Counted from the stretch's first letter, positions 26,176 through 36,439 are shown. The stretch: 64,000 bases of DNA from Pontiella desulfatans (GCF_900890425.1 NZ_CAAHFG010000001.1:992001-1056000); one strand, 5' to 3'. Made by a program: numbers and translations. Notes: generated by a model not told the origin, from the letters alone.

Positions 26176-26811
26176 CTAGCGGATAAAATGGGTCCAGGCT
26201 TTGGCCACCGGCTCGGGCGCAGGAATGTGCTCTTTTCCGTATTCCATCAGCTTCATGATCCAAGCCATGTTTTTCCCCAGAACCTCCATGATCTGCACGC
26301 CCTCTTCATCCTGTTCGACTTCTCCGCCCCTCAATCCGTGGGCGACGTTCCAGTAGTTGGAGGCGGGCATGATCATTTCGGCGTAGTTGATGAATTTATT
26401 CATGGCATCAACCGTGGGAAGTCCGCCCGAGCGCCGGACTGCGGCAACGGAGGCGCCTACCTTGTGGCGGAATAGGTTTCCATTAACACCCGCAACATAG
26501 AAGGCCCGGTCGAGGAACGATTTCATCGTGCCGCCAACACCGGAGAAATGAACCGGGGATCCGAGCAGAATGCCATCGGCTTCGGCCATCTTCTGGATCC
26601 ACCCATTCACCGGGTCGTCGTCGAAAACACAGGTTCCGTCCTGGCTTTTCAAACACGCGTGGCAGGACATGCATCCGCGCAGCTTTTCCTTGCCGACGTG
26701 GATCAGCTCGGTCTCGATGCCGGCTTTTTCCAGTTCGCCGAAAACGAGTTTCATTGCGAGTGCCGTATTCCCGTTTTCATGGGGGCTTCCATTGAATCCA
26801 ACAACGTTCAT
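26176..26811 (-). CDS. NADPH-dependent FMN reductase / flavodoxin-like protein
   Basis: 211 residues from ATG at 26811 (AGGAAG site). The N-terminal VVGFNGSPHENGNT is the FMN phosphate-binding loop; CMSCHACLKSQDGTCVFDDD is the Cys motif of the iron-sulfur-flavoprotein/FMN-reductase family, and GSPVHFSGVGGTMKSFLDR the flavin ring-binding segment. No signal peptide, so cytoplasmic. It should reduce quinones, metals or other acceptors using NAD(P)H. Why it is co-oriented with a secreted DUF1080 gene is unclear; one possibility is redox handling in a 3-keto-sugar pathway. Confidence 0.88.
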   Translation of the reverse strand: MNVVGFNGSPHENGNTALAMKLVFGELEKAGIETELIHVGKEKLRGCMSCHACLKSQDGTCVFDDDPVNGWIQKMAEADGILLGSPVHFSGVGGTMKSFLDRAFYVAGVNGNLFRHKVGASVAAVRRSGGLPTVDAMNKFINYAEMIMPASNYWNVAHGLRGGEVEQDEEGVQIMEVLGKNMAWIMKLMEYGKEHIPAPEPVAKAWTHFIR

Positions 26812-26920
26812 CTTGTCTTCCTTCTGTTTTCGGGTGTTTCTATGCGGCAGAGGCAACTCAAAGCGTCTTGAGTCGTCATTCAAAAAGTGCCGCTACTCCT
26901 TCTGGATTCTGGCTTGGCGC

Positions 26921-27835
26921 TTAGGTGGTCTTGAGCTTGCCGGCCATGGTTTCGACGAGGGCAATGATAACGATGCCGGCGAGCATGATGGCGATGGCGA
27001 TGCCGGTTTCGGCATTGAGTTCGGGAAGCTGATAGAAATAGCCGACCACTTTTTCCTTGATGGCATCCCCATCCTGGAAGGTTTTGATATCCGGTGTTTT
27101 CCAGGGCCAGAGAATGGCCAGGGAACCGAAGATGAAGCCGGTGAGCAGCGCAATGGTTTGGTCGTGGAACTTCTTGAAGATCCAGGAGAGCAGGCGGGCG
27201 AAGACGACGAGACCGCCGACGGCGCCAATGCCAACGGGGATCAGGACCTTGAAGTCGAAATTGTTGATCGCGTCGATCATCACCAGTTGGTAGTTGCCCA
27301 TCAGCAGCAGGACATACGAGCCGGAGAGGCCGGGCAGGATCATGCTGCACATGGCCACTGCGCCGCAGATGAGCAGGTAGGGGATGGAGGCATTCTGTTC
27401 GGCCGGTTCCAGGAAGGCGAGGGCCGCAGCCACGGCGGTGCCGAGAATGAACAGGGCAACCACGGACCCGCTGCGCTTGCCGATCCTGAGGCCAACGAAG
27501 TAGACGGAGGCGAGGATGAGACCGAAAAAGAACGACCACACATAGAGGGCGTGGCTTTCAAACAGGTATTCCAGCAGCCTGGCCACGCTGAGGATGCTGG
27601 CCACCACACCGATGCCGATGGCGGAGAGGAACTTGATGTCGATATGCTCGAACAACTCCTTGAACTTGAAGGTGCATCCGAGCTTGATGGCTTTCGTGTC
27701 GAAGGATTTAATGGTGTTTATGAGTTTTTCAAAGATACCGGTCAGCAGGGCCATGGTACCGCCGGAGACGCCCGGAATCACGTTGGCCGCGCCCATCAGC
27801 GCGCCCTTGAGCATGTTGGAAATGTAGTCGATCAT
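26921..27835 (-). CDS. DUF368 polyprenyl-phosphate transporter family membrane protein
   Basis: 304 residues with about eight hydrophobic helices. It opens with the DUF368 signature KGALMGAANVIPGVSGGTMA, and an inverted related segment (MILPGLSGSYVLLLMGNY) occurs mid-protein, as in the family. DUF368 proteins (PopT) have been linked to recycling of undecaprenyl phosphate carrier lipid across the membrane; that role is from family knowledge. It is transcribed divergently from the Nfu-like gene with a 90-base shared region. Confidence 0.9.
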   Translation of the reverse strand: MIDYISNMLKGALMGAANVIPGVSGGTMALLTGIFEKLINTIKSFDTKAIKLGCTFKFKELFEHIDIKFLSAIGIGVVASILSVARLLEYLFESHALYVWSFFFGLILASVYFVGLRIGKRSGSVVALFILGTAVAAALAFLEPAEQNASIPYLLICGAVAMCSMILPGLSGSYVLLLMGNYQLVMIDAINNFDFKVLIPVGIGAVGGLVVFARLLSWIFKKFHDQTIALLTGFIFGSLAILWPWKTPDIKTFQDGDAIKEKVVGYFYQLPELNAETGIAIAIMLAGIVIIALVETMAGKLKTT

Positions 27836-27925
27836 GAAAGTCGAACCCCTGTCTTGTTAAAGTCGGAGGAAAGTAGTAGGGATTAAGCAACTTGAAGTCA
27901 ATTTCATCCAAGAAAGGAATCAATC

Positions 27926-28174
27926 ATGACAGATCAGGAAATTATGGACGCAGTCAATGTCATCATGGCAGAGGAAGTTGCACCTGCCCTTGCATCGCAC
28001 GGCGGTGGCGCACTGGTAACCAAGGTTGAAAACGGCGTGGTGTTCGTGGAGCTTGAAGGCGGTTGCAAAGGGTGCCCCGGCGCACGCATGACCATGAAGA
28101 ACGGAATCGAGACCCTCCTTAAGGAACGCGTTCCGGAAGTGAAGGAAGTGATCGACGATACCGTCCACATGTAG
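27926..28174 (+). CDS. NifU-like C-terminal domain Fe-S scaffold protein
   Basis: 82 residues forming a single Nfu/NifU C-terminal domain. The GCKGCPGA motif provides the two cysteines that hold a [4Fe-4S] cluster at a dimer interface. HGGGALVTKVENGVVFVELEGGC is the conserved strand segment before it. No N-terminal scaffold or ferredoxin domain. GAAAGGAATC ribosome site at good spacing. Followed by a Rho-independent terminator, so monocistronic. Confidence 0.92.
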   Translation: MTDQEIMDAVNVIMAEEVAPALASHGGGALVTKVENGVVFVELEGGCKGCPGARMTMKNGIETLLKERVPEVKEVIDDTVHM

Positions 28175-28202
28175 TCGGACCGGTATTCGGCTGTATACTT
28201 TT

Positions 28203-28238
28203 GCGCATCGGCAATACGTTTTGCCGGTGCGTTTTTCT
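28203..28238 (+). terminator. Rho-independent terminator after the Nfu-like gene
   Basis: GCATCGGCAA (28205-28214) pairs with TTGCCGGTGC (28221-28230, one mismatch), followed by GTTTTTCTTT. Confidence 0.8.
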
Positions 28239-28359
28239 TTGGTCATGTAAAAAGGTGAAAACAATTGAACCGCTGTCGGCGATTTGCAACTATCTGCGTC
28301 CATGTAGCTGGATTTACGCCTTGCTCAAGAGGGGTTCGGCCATGCATGGAGACCTGTAG

Positions 28360-30612
28360 ATGAAAATTCTGATTGCCGAAGACAACGCGTTCTCCCGTAC
28401 CCTGCTAAAAAAAACACTCACGAAGGCGGGCTACGATGTGATTGCCGCCGAAAACGGCGACGTGGCCTGGGAGGTGCTCCAGCAGGACGATCCGCCCAAG
28501 CTTGCGCTGATCGACTGGATGATGCCCGGCCTCAGCGGCATCGAGGTGTGCCGCAAGATCCGCGAAATCGATTCGGCGATTCCCATCTACGTGATTCTGC
28601 TCACCGCCAAGAGCGACAAGGAGGACGTGCTCGAAGGGTTCTCGGCGGGGGCCGACGATTTCATCAAGAAGCCGTTCGACAGTGGCGAATTGCTGGCCCG
28701 CATCCAGGTTGGGCGCCGCTTGGTCGAGCAGCAAGCCTTGATGCACTGCTTGATTGATTCCATTCCCGACCCGATCTACATGAAGGACAGCCGCGGCCTC
28801 TACCTCGGTTGCAACGCCGCCTACGCGCGCTTCGTCGGTACCGATTTCGACGATATTTTTGCCCGTACGGCATCCGATGTTCTGCCGCCGGCCCAGGCGC
28901 AGCAGTCGCATATGGAAGACCTGCGCGTCCTGGCCAATGGCGAAATTTTCGAAACCGAAGGTTGGGTGAACAGCGCCGAGGGGCACGACGTCTACCACAG
29001 CACCATCAAGATTCCCTATCTGGAATCCTCCGCCGGATCCACCGGCATGATCGGAATCTGCCGCGACCTCACCAAGCGCATCGAAATGGAGCAGGAGATG
29101 CGCCGCCTCGCCGTCGCGGTCGAGCAGTCCACCGAATCGATCATGATCACGGGGGTTGACGGCACCATCCTTTATGCCAATGCGGCGTTCGAAACTACAA
29201 CGGGCTATCGTCTTGACGAAGTCTTGGGCCAGCATCTCGACATCTTGAAAAGCGGAAAGCACGACGACGCCTTTTTCGAGAAGCTTTGGGAAACCATTTC
29301 CTCCGGAAACACCTGGGGGGGCGAGCTAACCAACAGGAAAAAGGATGGAAACCTCTATGTCGAGGAGGCGGTGATCTATCCGATTCGAAACGATTCAGGG
29401 AAAGTGGTCAACTATGTCGCGATCAGCCGCGACATCACCCAGGAGCGCGAAATCGAAAAACACCTGCGCCAGCAGCAGAAAATGAACGCCATCGGTGAAC
29501 TCGCCGGTGGTGTGTCGCACGACTTCAACAATATCCTCACCGCCATCCTTGGCTATGTTGCACTCTGCATGAACTCGGTCGAGGAAGACGGCAAGGTCTA
29601 TGGCTATCTCAAGGAAATCGTGAAGGCCGGCGACCGGGCAACCAAGCTGGTGCGCCAGATCCTGACCTTCAGCCGCCAGGAGGAACAGGAGTTCACTTCG
29701 CTCGAACTCCAGTCGATCATCGAGGATTCGCTCAGCATGGTGCAGACCACCATGAAGAAGAGCATTGCGCTCAAGTTGGATATCGATCCCAAATGCGGCG
29801 CCATCCACGGCGATCCGACGCAATTGCAACAGGTGATGATCAACCTCTGCACCAATGCTGCGCATGCGCTGGGCAAGGAAGGCCAGGGTACCCTGAGCGT
29901 GAAACTCAAGCAGGTTGAGCTGCATGGCCGCAGGGCCGACGACCAGGCCATTGATCTTGATCCTGGGTTCTATGCGTGCATCATGGTGAAGGATACCGGT
30001 TGCGGCATGCCCCCCGAGGTGCTCGAACGGATCTTCGAACCCTACTTCACCACCAAGAAAAAGGGTGAGGGGACGGGGTTCGGTCTTTCGATCGTCCACG
30101 GCATTGTCCGGAAGCACCGTGGCACCATCACGGTCGATAGCGAAGAGGGGGTGGGCACCACGTTCACGCTTTACTTCCCGCTGCTTTTGGAAACGGTCGA
30201 ACAGGAAAAGCAAGCCTTGGATCTTTCCACGCCCGAGGGCTATGGCCACATTTTGTTTGTCGACGACGACGAAGCCGTGCTCTCGATGGGGCGCGAGATT
30301 CTCGAATCCTTCGGCTATTCGGTCGTCACGGCCACCAACGGCAAGCGCGGGTTCGAGACGTTCATGCAGAATCCCAATGGGTTCGATGCCCTGGTAACCG
30401 ACTACAGCATGCCAGAGGCCAATGGCCATGAGCTGATCAAGAAGGTGCTGGACGTTCGGCAGGACATTCCTGCCATCCTCTGCAGTGGCTACATGGAAAA
30501 GGTGGATGGCGAAGACCTCAAGAACCTCGGTCATGCCGCCTACATGGCCAAGCCCATCGACTGGCGCGAGCTGAGCCGCACCATCCAACGCGAGATCGGC
30601 AAGCAAGGATAG
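28360..30612 (+). CDS. Hybrid histidine kinase: REC-PAS-PAS-HisKA-HATPase-REC
   Basis: 750 residues, no membrane segments, so cytoplasmic. N-terminal receiver 1-120 (phosphoacceptor Asp52 in LIDWMMPG, Lys in FIKKPF). Two PAS domains follow (about 130-245 and 255-375: [28 protein letters not shown]). HisKA has His387 in [11 protein letters not shown]; ATPase boxes include [18 protein letters not shown] and [15 protein letters not shown]-terminal receiver (about 630-750) has Asp681 in VTDYSMPEA. The DFNNIL form of the H-box is typical of kinases with receiver output. Input signal unknown. No partner regulator is adjacent; it may pass phosphate to a distant Hpt or regulator, or connect to the pilus ATPase downstream. 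Confidence 0.93.
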   Translation: MKILIAEDNAFSRTLLKKTLTKAGYDVIAAENGDVAWEVLQQDDPPKLALIDWMMPGLSGIEVCRKIREIDSAIPIYVILLTAKSDKEDVLEGFSAGADDFIKKPFDSGELLARIQVGRRLVEQQALMHCLIDSIPDPIYMKDSRGLYLGCNAAYARFVGTDFDDIFARTASDVLPPAQAQQSHMEDLRVLANGEIFETEGWVNSAEGHDVYHSTIKIPYLESSAGSTGMIGICRDLTKRIEMEQEMRRLAVAVEQSTESIMITGVDGTILYANAAFETTTGYRLDEVLGQHLDILKSGKHDDAFFEKLWETISSGNTWGGELTNRKKDGNLYVEEAVIYPIRNDSGKVVNYVAISRDITQEREIEKHLRQQQKMNAIGELAGGVSHDFNNILTAILGYVALCMNSVEEDGKVYGYLKEIVKAGDRATKLVRQILTFSRQEEQEFTSLELQSIIEDSLSMVQTTMKKSIALKLDIDPKCGAIHGDPTQLQQVMINLCTNAAHALGKEGQGTLSVKLKQVELHGRRADDQAIDLDPGFYACIMVKDTGCGMPPEVLERIFEPYFTTKKKGEGTGFGLSIVHGIVRKHRGTITVDSEEGVGTTFTLYFPLLLETVEQEKQALDLSTPEGYGHILFVDDDEAVLSMGREILESFGYSVVTATNGKRGFETFMQNPNGFDALVTDYSMPEANGHELIKKVLDVRQDIPAILCSGYMEKVDGEDLKNLGHAAYMAKPIDWRELSRTIQREIGKQG

Positions 30613-30686
30613 CTTCTTTTTCCCGTTTACTTCAGGCTCTGGCACCGAAGTTGCTTAAGATATGATCTGTTTAGTAGGGGTCCCAG

Positions 30687-32171
30687 ATGAAAAGAATCGA
30701 TCAGTATCTTGAAGAAATGCTCGAAAAGGGCGCCAGCGATATCCATCTTTCAACGAACCACCAGCCCTGCTACCGCATTGATGGTGAAATGCAATTCCAG
30801 CGCGGAACCGAAAAGTTCACCGATGAAGAGCTGCGCGAGCTGCTCTACGAATTTGCACCCGAGCGCAATATCCAGGAGTTGGAGGAGGTGTGGGATACCG
30901 ACTTTGCCTACGAGCTCCCCGGAACCGCCCGTTTCCGCGTGAATATTTTCATGGATCACGAAGGGATCGGCAGCGTGATGCGCCAGATTCCGTCGCGCGT
31001 TCCCACGTTTGAGGAGTTGAACATTCCAGAAGGCGTCCGCTCCTTCTGCTTCCTGAACAAAGGCCTCGTCATCGTTACGGGCCCGACGGGCAGTGGCAAG
31101 TCCACTACGCTCGCGGCCATGGTTGATTTGATCAACCGCACACGCCGCATGCACCTGATCACCGTTGAGGATCCGGTGGAATTCAAGCACCGCTCCCTCG
31201 GTTGCCTGGTCAACCAACGCGAAGTCCACGTGCATACGAAGAGTTTTTCCAATGCCCTTCGTGCCGCGCTCCGCGAAGACCCCGACATTGTTCTGGTGGG
31301 GGAGCTGCGCGACCTCGAAACCATGGAAATTGCCATCGAAACCGCCGAAACCGGACACTTGGTGTTTGGCACCTTGCATACCAACACCGCCGCAACAACG
31401 GTTGATCGAATCATCGATAAGTTTCCCGCCGACCGCCAAAACCAGATTCGCACCATGCTGGCCGATTCCCTCCAGGGGGTCATTGCCCAGACCCTCTGCA
31501 AGCGGATTGGCGGGGGGCGGATCGCCTCCTGCGAAATCCTCGTGGTCACCCCGGCCGTCGCGGCCAACATCCGCGAAGGAAAGACCCACCAGATCCCATC
31601 CATTATGCAGACCGGCAAAAACGTCGGCATGTGCACGTTTGCCGACGACCTGCTGAGTCTCGTGAAGCGAGGGATTATCAGTCCGGAGGAAGCCTACAGC
31701 AACGCCATCGACAAACCGTTCCTCCAGAAAAAGTTTCAAGAGGAAAAGATCGCACTCGATCTGTCGCGTTCGGCCCTCGACGATATCGACATGCATCAGG
31801 AAGAGTCCGAAAACGTCTCCAAAAGCGAAAAGGCCCGCAAAAAGCTGCACATCAATCCCCGCGATACGGCCGCCCTGCGCGAGCTGGTCCTGATCCTCGC
31901 CACGGATGAGAATCCGGACGAACGCAATGGGCATGAATCCTTGGAATATGCCCAGAAGTTGCTCGACCTCACCGGGCAGAACGATGCCTTGACCCTGATG
32001 CTCATTGCGGCGTCGTATGCCGAGTTGCAGCATTTTGGCGAAGCCAGCGAGTGGGCGAAAAAGGCGTTGAAGGTGGCCAAGGCCAATAAGCAAAAGGATT
32101 TGTCGGCCCGTATCCTGCGCTATATGAACCTCTTCAAGCGCGGGATTCCGCTCCGCGGCGAATCGGCCTAG
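30687..32171 (+). CDS. PilT/PilU-like ATPase with C-terminal TPR-like extension
   Basis: 494 residues; PilT is usually ~350-380. Residues 1-350 are a twitching-motility ATPase: GASDIHLS opening, Walker A GPTGSGKST (132-140), Asp box LITVEDPVEF, Walker B DPDIVLVGELRD and His box GTLHTNTA. The catalytic set is complete. Residues about 370-494 are charged helices resembling tetratricopeptide repeats (YAQKLLDLTG, ASYAELQHFGEASEWAKKAL). Role: hexameric motor for type IV pilus retraction. The tail could recruit partners. Start has AGTAGGGGT at good spacing. No other pilus gene is in the window. Confidence 0.9.
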   Translation: MKRIDQYLEEMLEKGASDIHLSTNHQPCYRIDGEMQFQRGTEKFTDEELRELLYEFAPERNIQELEEVWDTDFAYELPGTARFRVNIFMDHEGIGSVMRQIPSRVPTFEELNIPEGVRSFCFLNKGLVIVTGPTGSGKSTTLAAMVDLINRTRRMHLITVEDPVEFKHRSLGCLVNQREVHVHTKSFSNALRAALREDPDIVLVGELRDLETMEIAIETAETGHLVFGTLHTNTAATTVDRIIDKFPADRQNQIRTMLADSLQGVIAQTLCKRIGGGRIASCEILVVTPAVAANIREGKTHQIPSIMQTGKNVGMCTFADDLLSLVKRGIISPEEAYSNAIDKPFLQKKFQEEKIALDLSRSALDDIDMHQEESENVSKSEKARKKLHINPRDTAALRELVLILATDENPDERNGHESLEYAQKLLDLTGQNDALTLMLIAASYAELQHFGEASEWAKKALKVAKANKQKDLSARILRYMNLFKRGIPLRGESA

Positions 32172-32173
32172 AC

Positions 32174-32205
32174 CGGCCGGTTATTAGCCGAATTTTTTAT
32201 TTACC
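32174..32205 (+). terminator. Weak terminator-like hairpin
   Basis: CGGC and GCCG arms around CGGTTATTA, followed by AATTTTTT, directly after the PilT-like gene. The stem is short. Confidence 0.4.
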
Positions 32206-32260
32206 TTAAATATGATCATGTTAATAATGTATCTTCGTTTCCAACCACGGAGGTATATTG

Positions 32261-34216
32261 ATGGCAGATCGATCCAGCGTTTCGCAACTCTTTGCTCCGC
32301 CGGCCCGGGTAAGTGACGGCTCCTTCTATCCCTCCCACGGCAGCTACGAAAAAATGTATGCCCAGAGCCTGGAAAACCCGGAAGCGTTCTGGGGAAGCCA
32401 GGCCGAAGTCCAGATTGATTGGTTCCACCAATTCACGCAGGTGAGCGATTGCGACCTGGCCAGCGGCATGGTGGCTTGGTTTCTCGGTGGAAAGCTCAAC
32501 GTCTGCCACAACTGCGTGGATCGGCACCTTTCCATCCGCGGCGACAAGGTGGCCATTCTTTGGGAAGGCGACGAACCCGGCGACGTGCGGAAAATCACCT
32601 ATCGCGAGCTGCACCGGGAGGTTTGCCGGCTGGCCAATGTGCTGCGTCACAATGGCATCCGTAAAGGTGACCGCGTGGCGATCTATATGCCGATGATTCC
32701 GGAGGCGGCCTTCGCCATGCTGGCCTGCGCCCGGATCGGGGCGGTGCATAGCGTGGTCTTTGCCGGCTTCAGCGCAGAGGCGCTTCGCGACCGCATCCAG
32801 GATGCGCGCTGCAAGGCGGTCATCACGGCCGACGAAGGGCGGCGCGGCAAAAAGACCATTCCCCTGAAGCGTCCGGTGGACGAAGCGGTGATGGCCTGCC
32901 CGACCGTCGAGCATGTGTTCATGGTTCGCCACACCGAAAGCAAGGTTCCGTTCTATGAGCCACGCGATATCGACCTCGGCGAAGCCATGAAAAACGAGCG
33001 CCCCTATTGCCCGGTCGAGCACATGGATTCGGAGGATACCCTCTTCCTGCTCTATACGTCCGGATCAACCGGAAAGCCGAAGGGCATCTCCCATACGAGC
33101 GCGGGATATCTGCTCTATGCCATGCTGACCCATCGCTATGTTTTCGACTATCGCGAGGACGATGTTTTTGCCTGTGTGGCCGACATTGGGTGGATCACCG
33201 GGCACAGCTATGTGGTCTACGGCCCGTTGGCGAATGGGGCAACGACGGTCATGTTTGAATCGATTCCAACCTATCCCGATGCCGGCCGCTACTGGGACAT
33301 GGTTGAACGGCACAGGATTACCCAGTTCTATACCGCCCCGACCGCCATCCGCGCCATCGCCCGCCTCGGCGACGAATTCGTGAAACGGTACGACCGCTCC
33401 AGCCTGCGCGTGCTCGGCAGCGTGGGCGAGCCGATCAACCCCGAGAGCTGGAACTGGTATTACAACGTGGTTGGGGAGGGGCGCTGCAATATTGTGGATA
33501 CCTGGTGGCAGACGGAAACCGGCGGCATCATGATCACGCCCTTGCCCGGGGCCACGCACACCAAGCCGGGGTCGGCGACCTTCCCGTTCTTCGGCATCGT
33601 GCCGGTGCTGCTGGACGACCAAGGCAACGAGATCGAGGGCAACGGGGTGTCCGGCCTCTTGGCCATCAAGAGTCCGTGGCCCTCCATGGCGCGCACCATC
33701 CAGGGCGACCACCGGCGCTTTGCCCAAACCTACCTCGATCCATTCCCCGGCTATTATCTGACCGGCGATGGTTGCCGGCGCGATGAGGATGGCTACTATT
33801 GGATTACCGGCCGCGTGGACGATGTCATCAATGTGTCCGGGCACCGCATGGGGACGGCCGAAGTTGAAAGCGCGCTCGTCAGCCATCCTGGCTGCGCCGA
33901 GGCCGCCGTGGTTGGCTTCCCCCACGAGATCAAGGGGCAGGGCATTTTTGCCTACGTCATCCTCAAGGAGGGCTTCGATGCCGATGCCGAGCTGATCGGC
34001 GAGCTGCGCAACGAGGTGCGGACCCACATTGGCCCCATCGCCGTTCCCGACCAGATCCTGATCACACCCGGCCTGCCGAAAACGCGTTCCGGCAAAATCA
34101 TGCGCCGCATTCTGCGCAAGATCGCCAGCCAGGAAACCGGGGAGCTGGGCGATATCTCGACGCTGGCCGATCCATCCGTCGTCGAACTTTTGATCGAGAA
34201 GCGAAAGGGGCTATGA
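32261..34216 (+). CDS. acs: Acetyl-CoA synthetase (AMP-forming)
   Basis: 651 residues from ATG 32261, with CGGAGGT upstream. Acyl-adenylate motifs: [15 protein letters not shown] (ATP phosphate loop), [32 protein letters not shown] (hinge), and C-terminal [17 protein letters not shown], in which the Lys of SGKIM is catalytic and commonly regulated by acetylation. Full length for Acs, and the N-terminal [11 protein letters not shown]-type segment is typical. Converts acetate, ATP and CoA to acetyl-CoA, useful for acetate released by the deacetylating esterases of the region, although it is not adjacent to them. Confidence 0.97.
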   Translation: MADRSSVSQLFAPPARVSDGSFYPSHGSYEKMYAQSLENPEAFWGSQAEVQIDWFHQFTQVSDCDLASGMVAWFLGGKLNVCHNCVDRHLSIRGDKVAILWEGDEPGDVRKITYRELHREVCRLANVLRHNGIRKGDRVAIYMPMIPEAAFAMLACARIGAVHSVVFAGFSAEALRDRIQDARCKAVITADEGRRGKKTIPLKRPVDEAVMACPTVEHVFMVRHTESKVPFYEPRDIDLGEAMKNERPYCPVEHMDSEDTLFLLYTSGSTGKPKGISHTSAGYLLYAMLTHRYVFDYREDDVFACVADIGWITGHSYVVYGPLANGATTVMFESIPTYPDAGRYWDMVERHRITQFYTAPTAIRAIARLGDEFVKRYDRSSLRVLGSVGEPINPESWNWYYNVVGEGRCNIVDTWWQTETGGIMITPLPGATHTKPGSATFPFFGIVPVLLDDQGNEIEGNGVSGLLAIKSPWPSMARTIQGDHRRFAQTYLDPFPGYYLTGDGCRRDEDGYYWITGRVDDVINVSGHRMGTAEVESALVSHPGCAEAAVVGFPHEIKGQGIFAYVILKEGFDADAELIGELRNEVRTHIGPIAVPDQILITPGLPKTRSGKIMRRILRKIASQETGELGDISTLADPSVVELLIEKRKGL

Positions 34217-34302
34217 TTTCGTAAAAGCGCAAAGGGTAAAGGTTGCAAAGCCGTTTTAACTGTGTAGCATGCTCCACCTGTCAATTTTCAGAAGGAGCAT
34301 TT

Positions 34303-34524
34303 ATGGCGAAAGAAGAAGCAATCGAAGCAGAAGGCGTGGTTAAAAAAGTACTGCCCGCCACCATGTACCGTGTCGAATTGGAAAACGGGCACGAAATTCT
34401 CGCGCACATTTCCGGGAAAATGCGCAAGCATTTCATCCGTATTGCCGTCGGCGACCGCGTGACCGTCGAAATTTCCCCCTACGATTTGGAAAAGGGACGC
34501 ATCACGTTCCGCCACCGCAACTAG
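34303..34524 (+). CDS. infA: Translation initiation factor IF-1
   Basis: 73 residues, full length, from ATG 34303 (GAAGGAGC site). A single S1-like OB fold: [53 protein letters not shown]. Binds the ribosomal A site during initiation. The transporter gene starts 16 bases later, so the two may share a transcript. Confidence 0.97.
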   Translation: MAKEEAIEAEGVVKKVLPATMYRVELENGHEILAHISGKMRKHFIRIAVGDRVTVEISPYDLEKGRITFRHRN

Positions 34525-34539
34525 CGGAGGAATTCCATC

Positions 34540-36078
34540 ATGTCTCAGCGGAGTCTGTGGGGAAGCAAGGTCGGTTTCCTGCTGGCCGCCATTGGATCGG
34601 CGGTCGGGCTCGGGAACATCTGGCGTTTCGGCTACATGGCCTACGAAAACGGAGGCGGCGCCTTCCTGGTTCCCTACGTGGTCGCCCTCCTGCTCGCCGG
34701 CATTCCGCTGATGATCCTCGAATACACCCTGGGGCACCGCGAAAAGGCGGCACCGCCCCTGGCCTTCGCCCGCATCGACCGCCGCTGGGAAACGATCGGG
34801 TGGTGGATGCCCACCATCGCCTTCTTCGGCATCAACCTCTTCTATGCCGCCGTCATCGGCTGGTGCATGAACTATTTCTGTTTTTCCGTGAACCAGGCGT
34901 GGGGCGCGGATACGGGCGACTTTTTCATGAACACCTTCCTGCAGGTGTCCGATTCGCCGTTCGAGCTCGGCGGCATCCGCTGGCCGATCCTGGCCGGCAC
35001 CGTCCTGACGTGGGTCATTAGCTGGGCCATCTGCTTTCGCGAGGTGAACCATGGCATCGAGAAAGCCTCGATGATCTTCATGCCGTTGCTGGTGGTGCTC
35101 ACGCTGGTGCTCATCGGTTGGGCGTTGCGTTTGGAAGGGGCCTGGCCCGCCATCAAGGAGCACTATCTCACCGCCCGGTGGGACAAGATCAATCCATTCA
35201 CCGCCTCCGGCAGCAAGGTCTGGGTGGAGGCGTTCGGGCAAATCTTTTTCACGCTTTCGCTCGGTTTCGGCATCATGATTGCCTACGCCAGCTATCTGCC
35301 CAAAAAGACCGACATTGTCGGCAACGCCCTGATCACGTCGGTGCTCAACTGCCTCTATTCTTTCCTGACGGGCTTCGCCGTCTTCGGCACCATCGGCTTC
35401 ATGGCCGCCTCCAAGGGCGTACCGTTCGCCGAGGCCATCACGAGCGGCCCCGGCCTCGCGTTCGTGGTCTATCCCGAGGCCATCAACCAGCTGCCCACCG
35501 GGCAAACCATCTTCGGCATGCTCTTTTTCCTGGTGCTGATCATGGCCGGCCTCTCCTCCGCCATTTCGTTGGTCGAGGCCTTCTGCTGCTCCCTGATTGA
35601 TAAATTTGATTTTGACCGCAAAAAGACCGTCACGTGGGTTTGTGTGCTGGGTTGCCTCGGCAGCGTGGTCTTCACCACCCGCGCCGGCTTGTGGATCCTC
35701 GATATCGTCGATCACTTCGTCAACAACTATGGCCTCGTCACCGGCGGCATCTTCGAATGCCTGTTGGTCGGATGGGTGCTCAAGGCCGCCATCGCACGGA
35801 AACATGTGGACCAGGCGGGGGGCGTCAAATTGAACAAAGGCTGGGAAATCCTGGTCAAGTTCGTCACTCCGGCCATTCTGATTTTGGTAATCGGCTTTGC
35901 GCTCTACAGCGAATTTTCCGAAAACTATGGCGGCTATTCCACCATCGCGCTTCTCGTCATCGGCCTGGGCTGGCTGATCGCCGCCCTGATCATTTCCTTC
36001 ATCCTCATGCGCTATCCTTGGAGCGGCGCCAAACTCGGCCGCGAGCACGAGCCCGAGGAAGACCACCTGTTGGTCTAG
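34540..36078 (+). CDS. SNF-family (NSS/SLC6) sodium-dependent transporter
   Basis: 512 residues, about 12 helices. The start SKVGFLLAAIGSAVGLGNIWRF is the sodium and substrate-binding TM1 signature of the neurotransmitter:sodium symporter family, and PYVVALLLAGIPLMILEY and ISLVEAF are further family segments. It imports an amino acid or related amine with Na+; the substrate cannot be read. The C-terminus ends EHEPEEDHLLV, and a degraded copy of this end lies 250 bases downstream. Start has GCGGAGGAA. Confidence 0.93.
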   Translation: MSQRSLWGSKVGFLLAAIGSAVGLGNIWRFGYMAYENGGGAFLVPYVVALLLAGIPLMILEYTLGHREKAAPPLAFARIDRRWETIGWWMPTIAFFGINLFYAAVIGWCMNYFCFSVNQAWGADTGDFFMNTFLQVSDSPFELGGIRWPILAGTVLTWVISWAICFREVNHGIEKASMIFMPLLVVLTLVLIGWALRLEGAWPAIKEHYLTARWDKINPFTASGSKVWVEAFGQIFFTLSLGFGIMIAYASYLPKKTDIVGNALITSVLNCLYSFLTGFAVFGTIGFMAASKGVPFAEAITSGPGLAFVVYPEAINQLPTGQTIFGMLFFLVLIMAGLSSAISLVEAFCCSLIDKFDFDRKKTVTWVCVLGCLGSVVFTTRAGLWILDIVDHFVNNYGLVTGGIFECLLVGWVLKAAIARKHVDQAGGVKLNKGWEILVKFVTPAILILVIGFALYSEFSENYGGYSTIALLVIGLGWLIAALIISFILMRYPWSGAKLGREHEPEEDHLLV

Positions 36079-36175
36079 GCTTCTCCCCGTCTCCGTTATT
36101 GTCCTCTTTGACGTCTTCGGCCTGGTGGTCGGGGGACTGCGGCGGATGAACATCATCTGATGGGCACCATCGACT

Positions 36176-36326
36176 CTCCATCCTGATGGGCTGGACTGGC
36201 TTTGCTTGTCATGAACCTCGGTGGGTTTCTGGCGGAAGCATCATCTCCTTCATTTTCGTGCGCTCGTGAAGCAGCGAAAAACGCGCCCGCACCCACGAAC
36301 CCGAAGAGGACCACCTGGTGGTGTAG
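36176..36326 (+). pseudogene. Relic C-terminus of a second SNF-family transporter
   Basis: One frame reads SIISFIFVRS then stop, corresponding to LIISFILMRY of the intact gene; shifting frame, HEPEEDHLVV and a TAG (36293-36326) match HEPEEDHLLV at the end of the intact gene. The 250-base spacing and diverged sequence indicate that a tandem paralogue was mostly deleted, leaving only its last ~45 codons. Confidence 0.65.
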
Positions 36327-36345
36327 AACGAGCATCCCGCTCGTT
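36327..36345 (+). terminator. Hairpin at the edge of the accessory island
   Basis: AACGAGC and GCTCGTT are exact arms around ATCCC, immediately after the transporter relic. Only a short T run follows. Confidence 0.45.
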
Positions 36346-36394
36346 TGGAGCACCCCGGACGGTTGACCGGATTCATGGCGATCCAGGGCTAGTA

Positions 36395-36439
36395 TTCGTT
36401 TGCAAAATAGATTGTTAAGTAATACATATTGCAAACGAA
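36395..36439. promoter_or_regulatory. Palindromic operator/promoter of the AbiE operon
   Basis: TTCGTTTGCAA (36395-36405) and TTGCAAACGAA (36429-36439) are perfect 11-base inverted repeats, ending five bases before the antitoxin start. A -35-like TTGCAA (36400-36405) lies 17 bases before TACATA (36423-36428), so the repeats bracket the promoter. AbiEi antitoxins are known to repress their own operon by binding inverted repeats, and this layout fits that. Confidence 0.7.
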
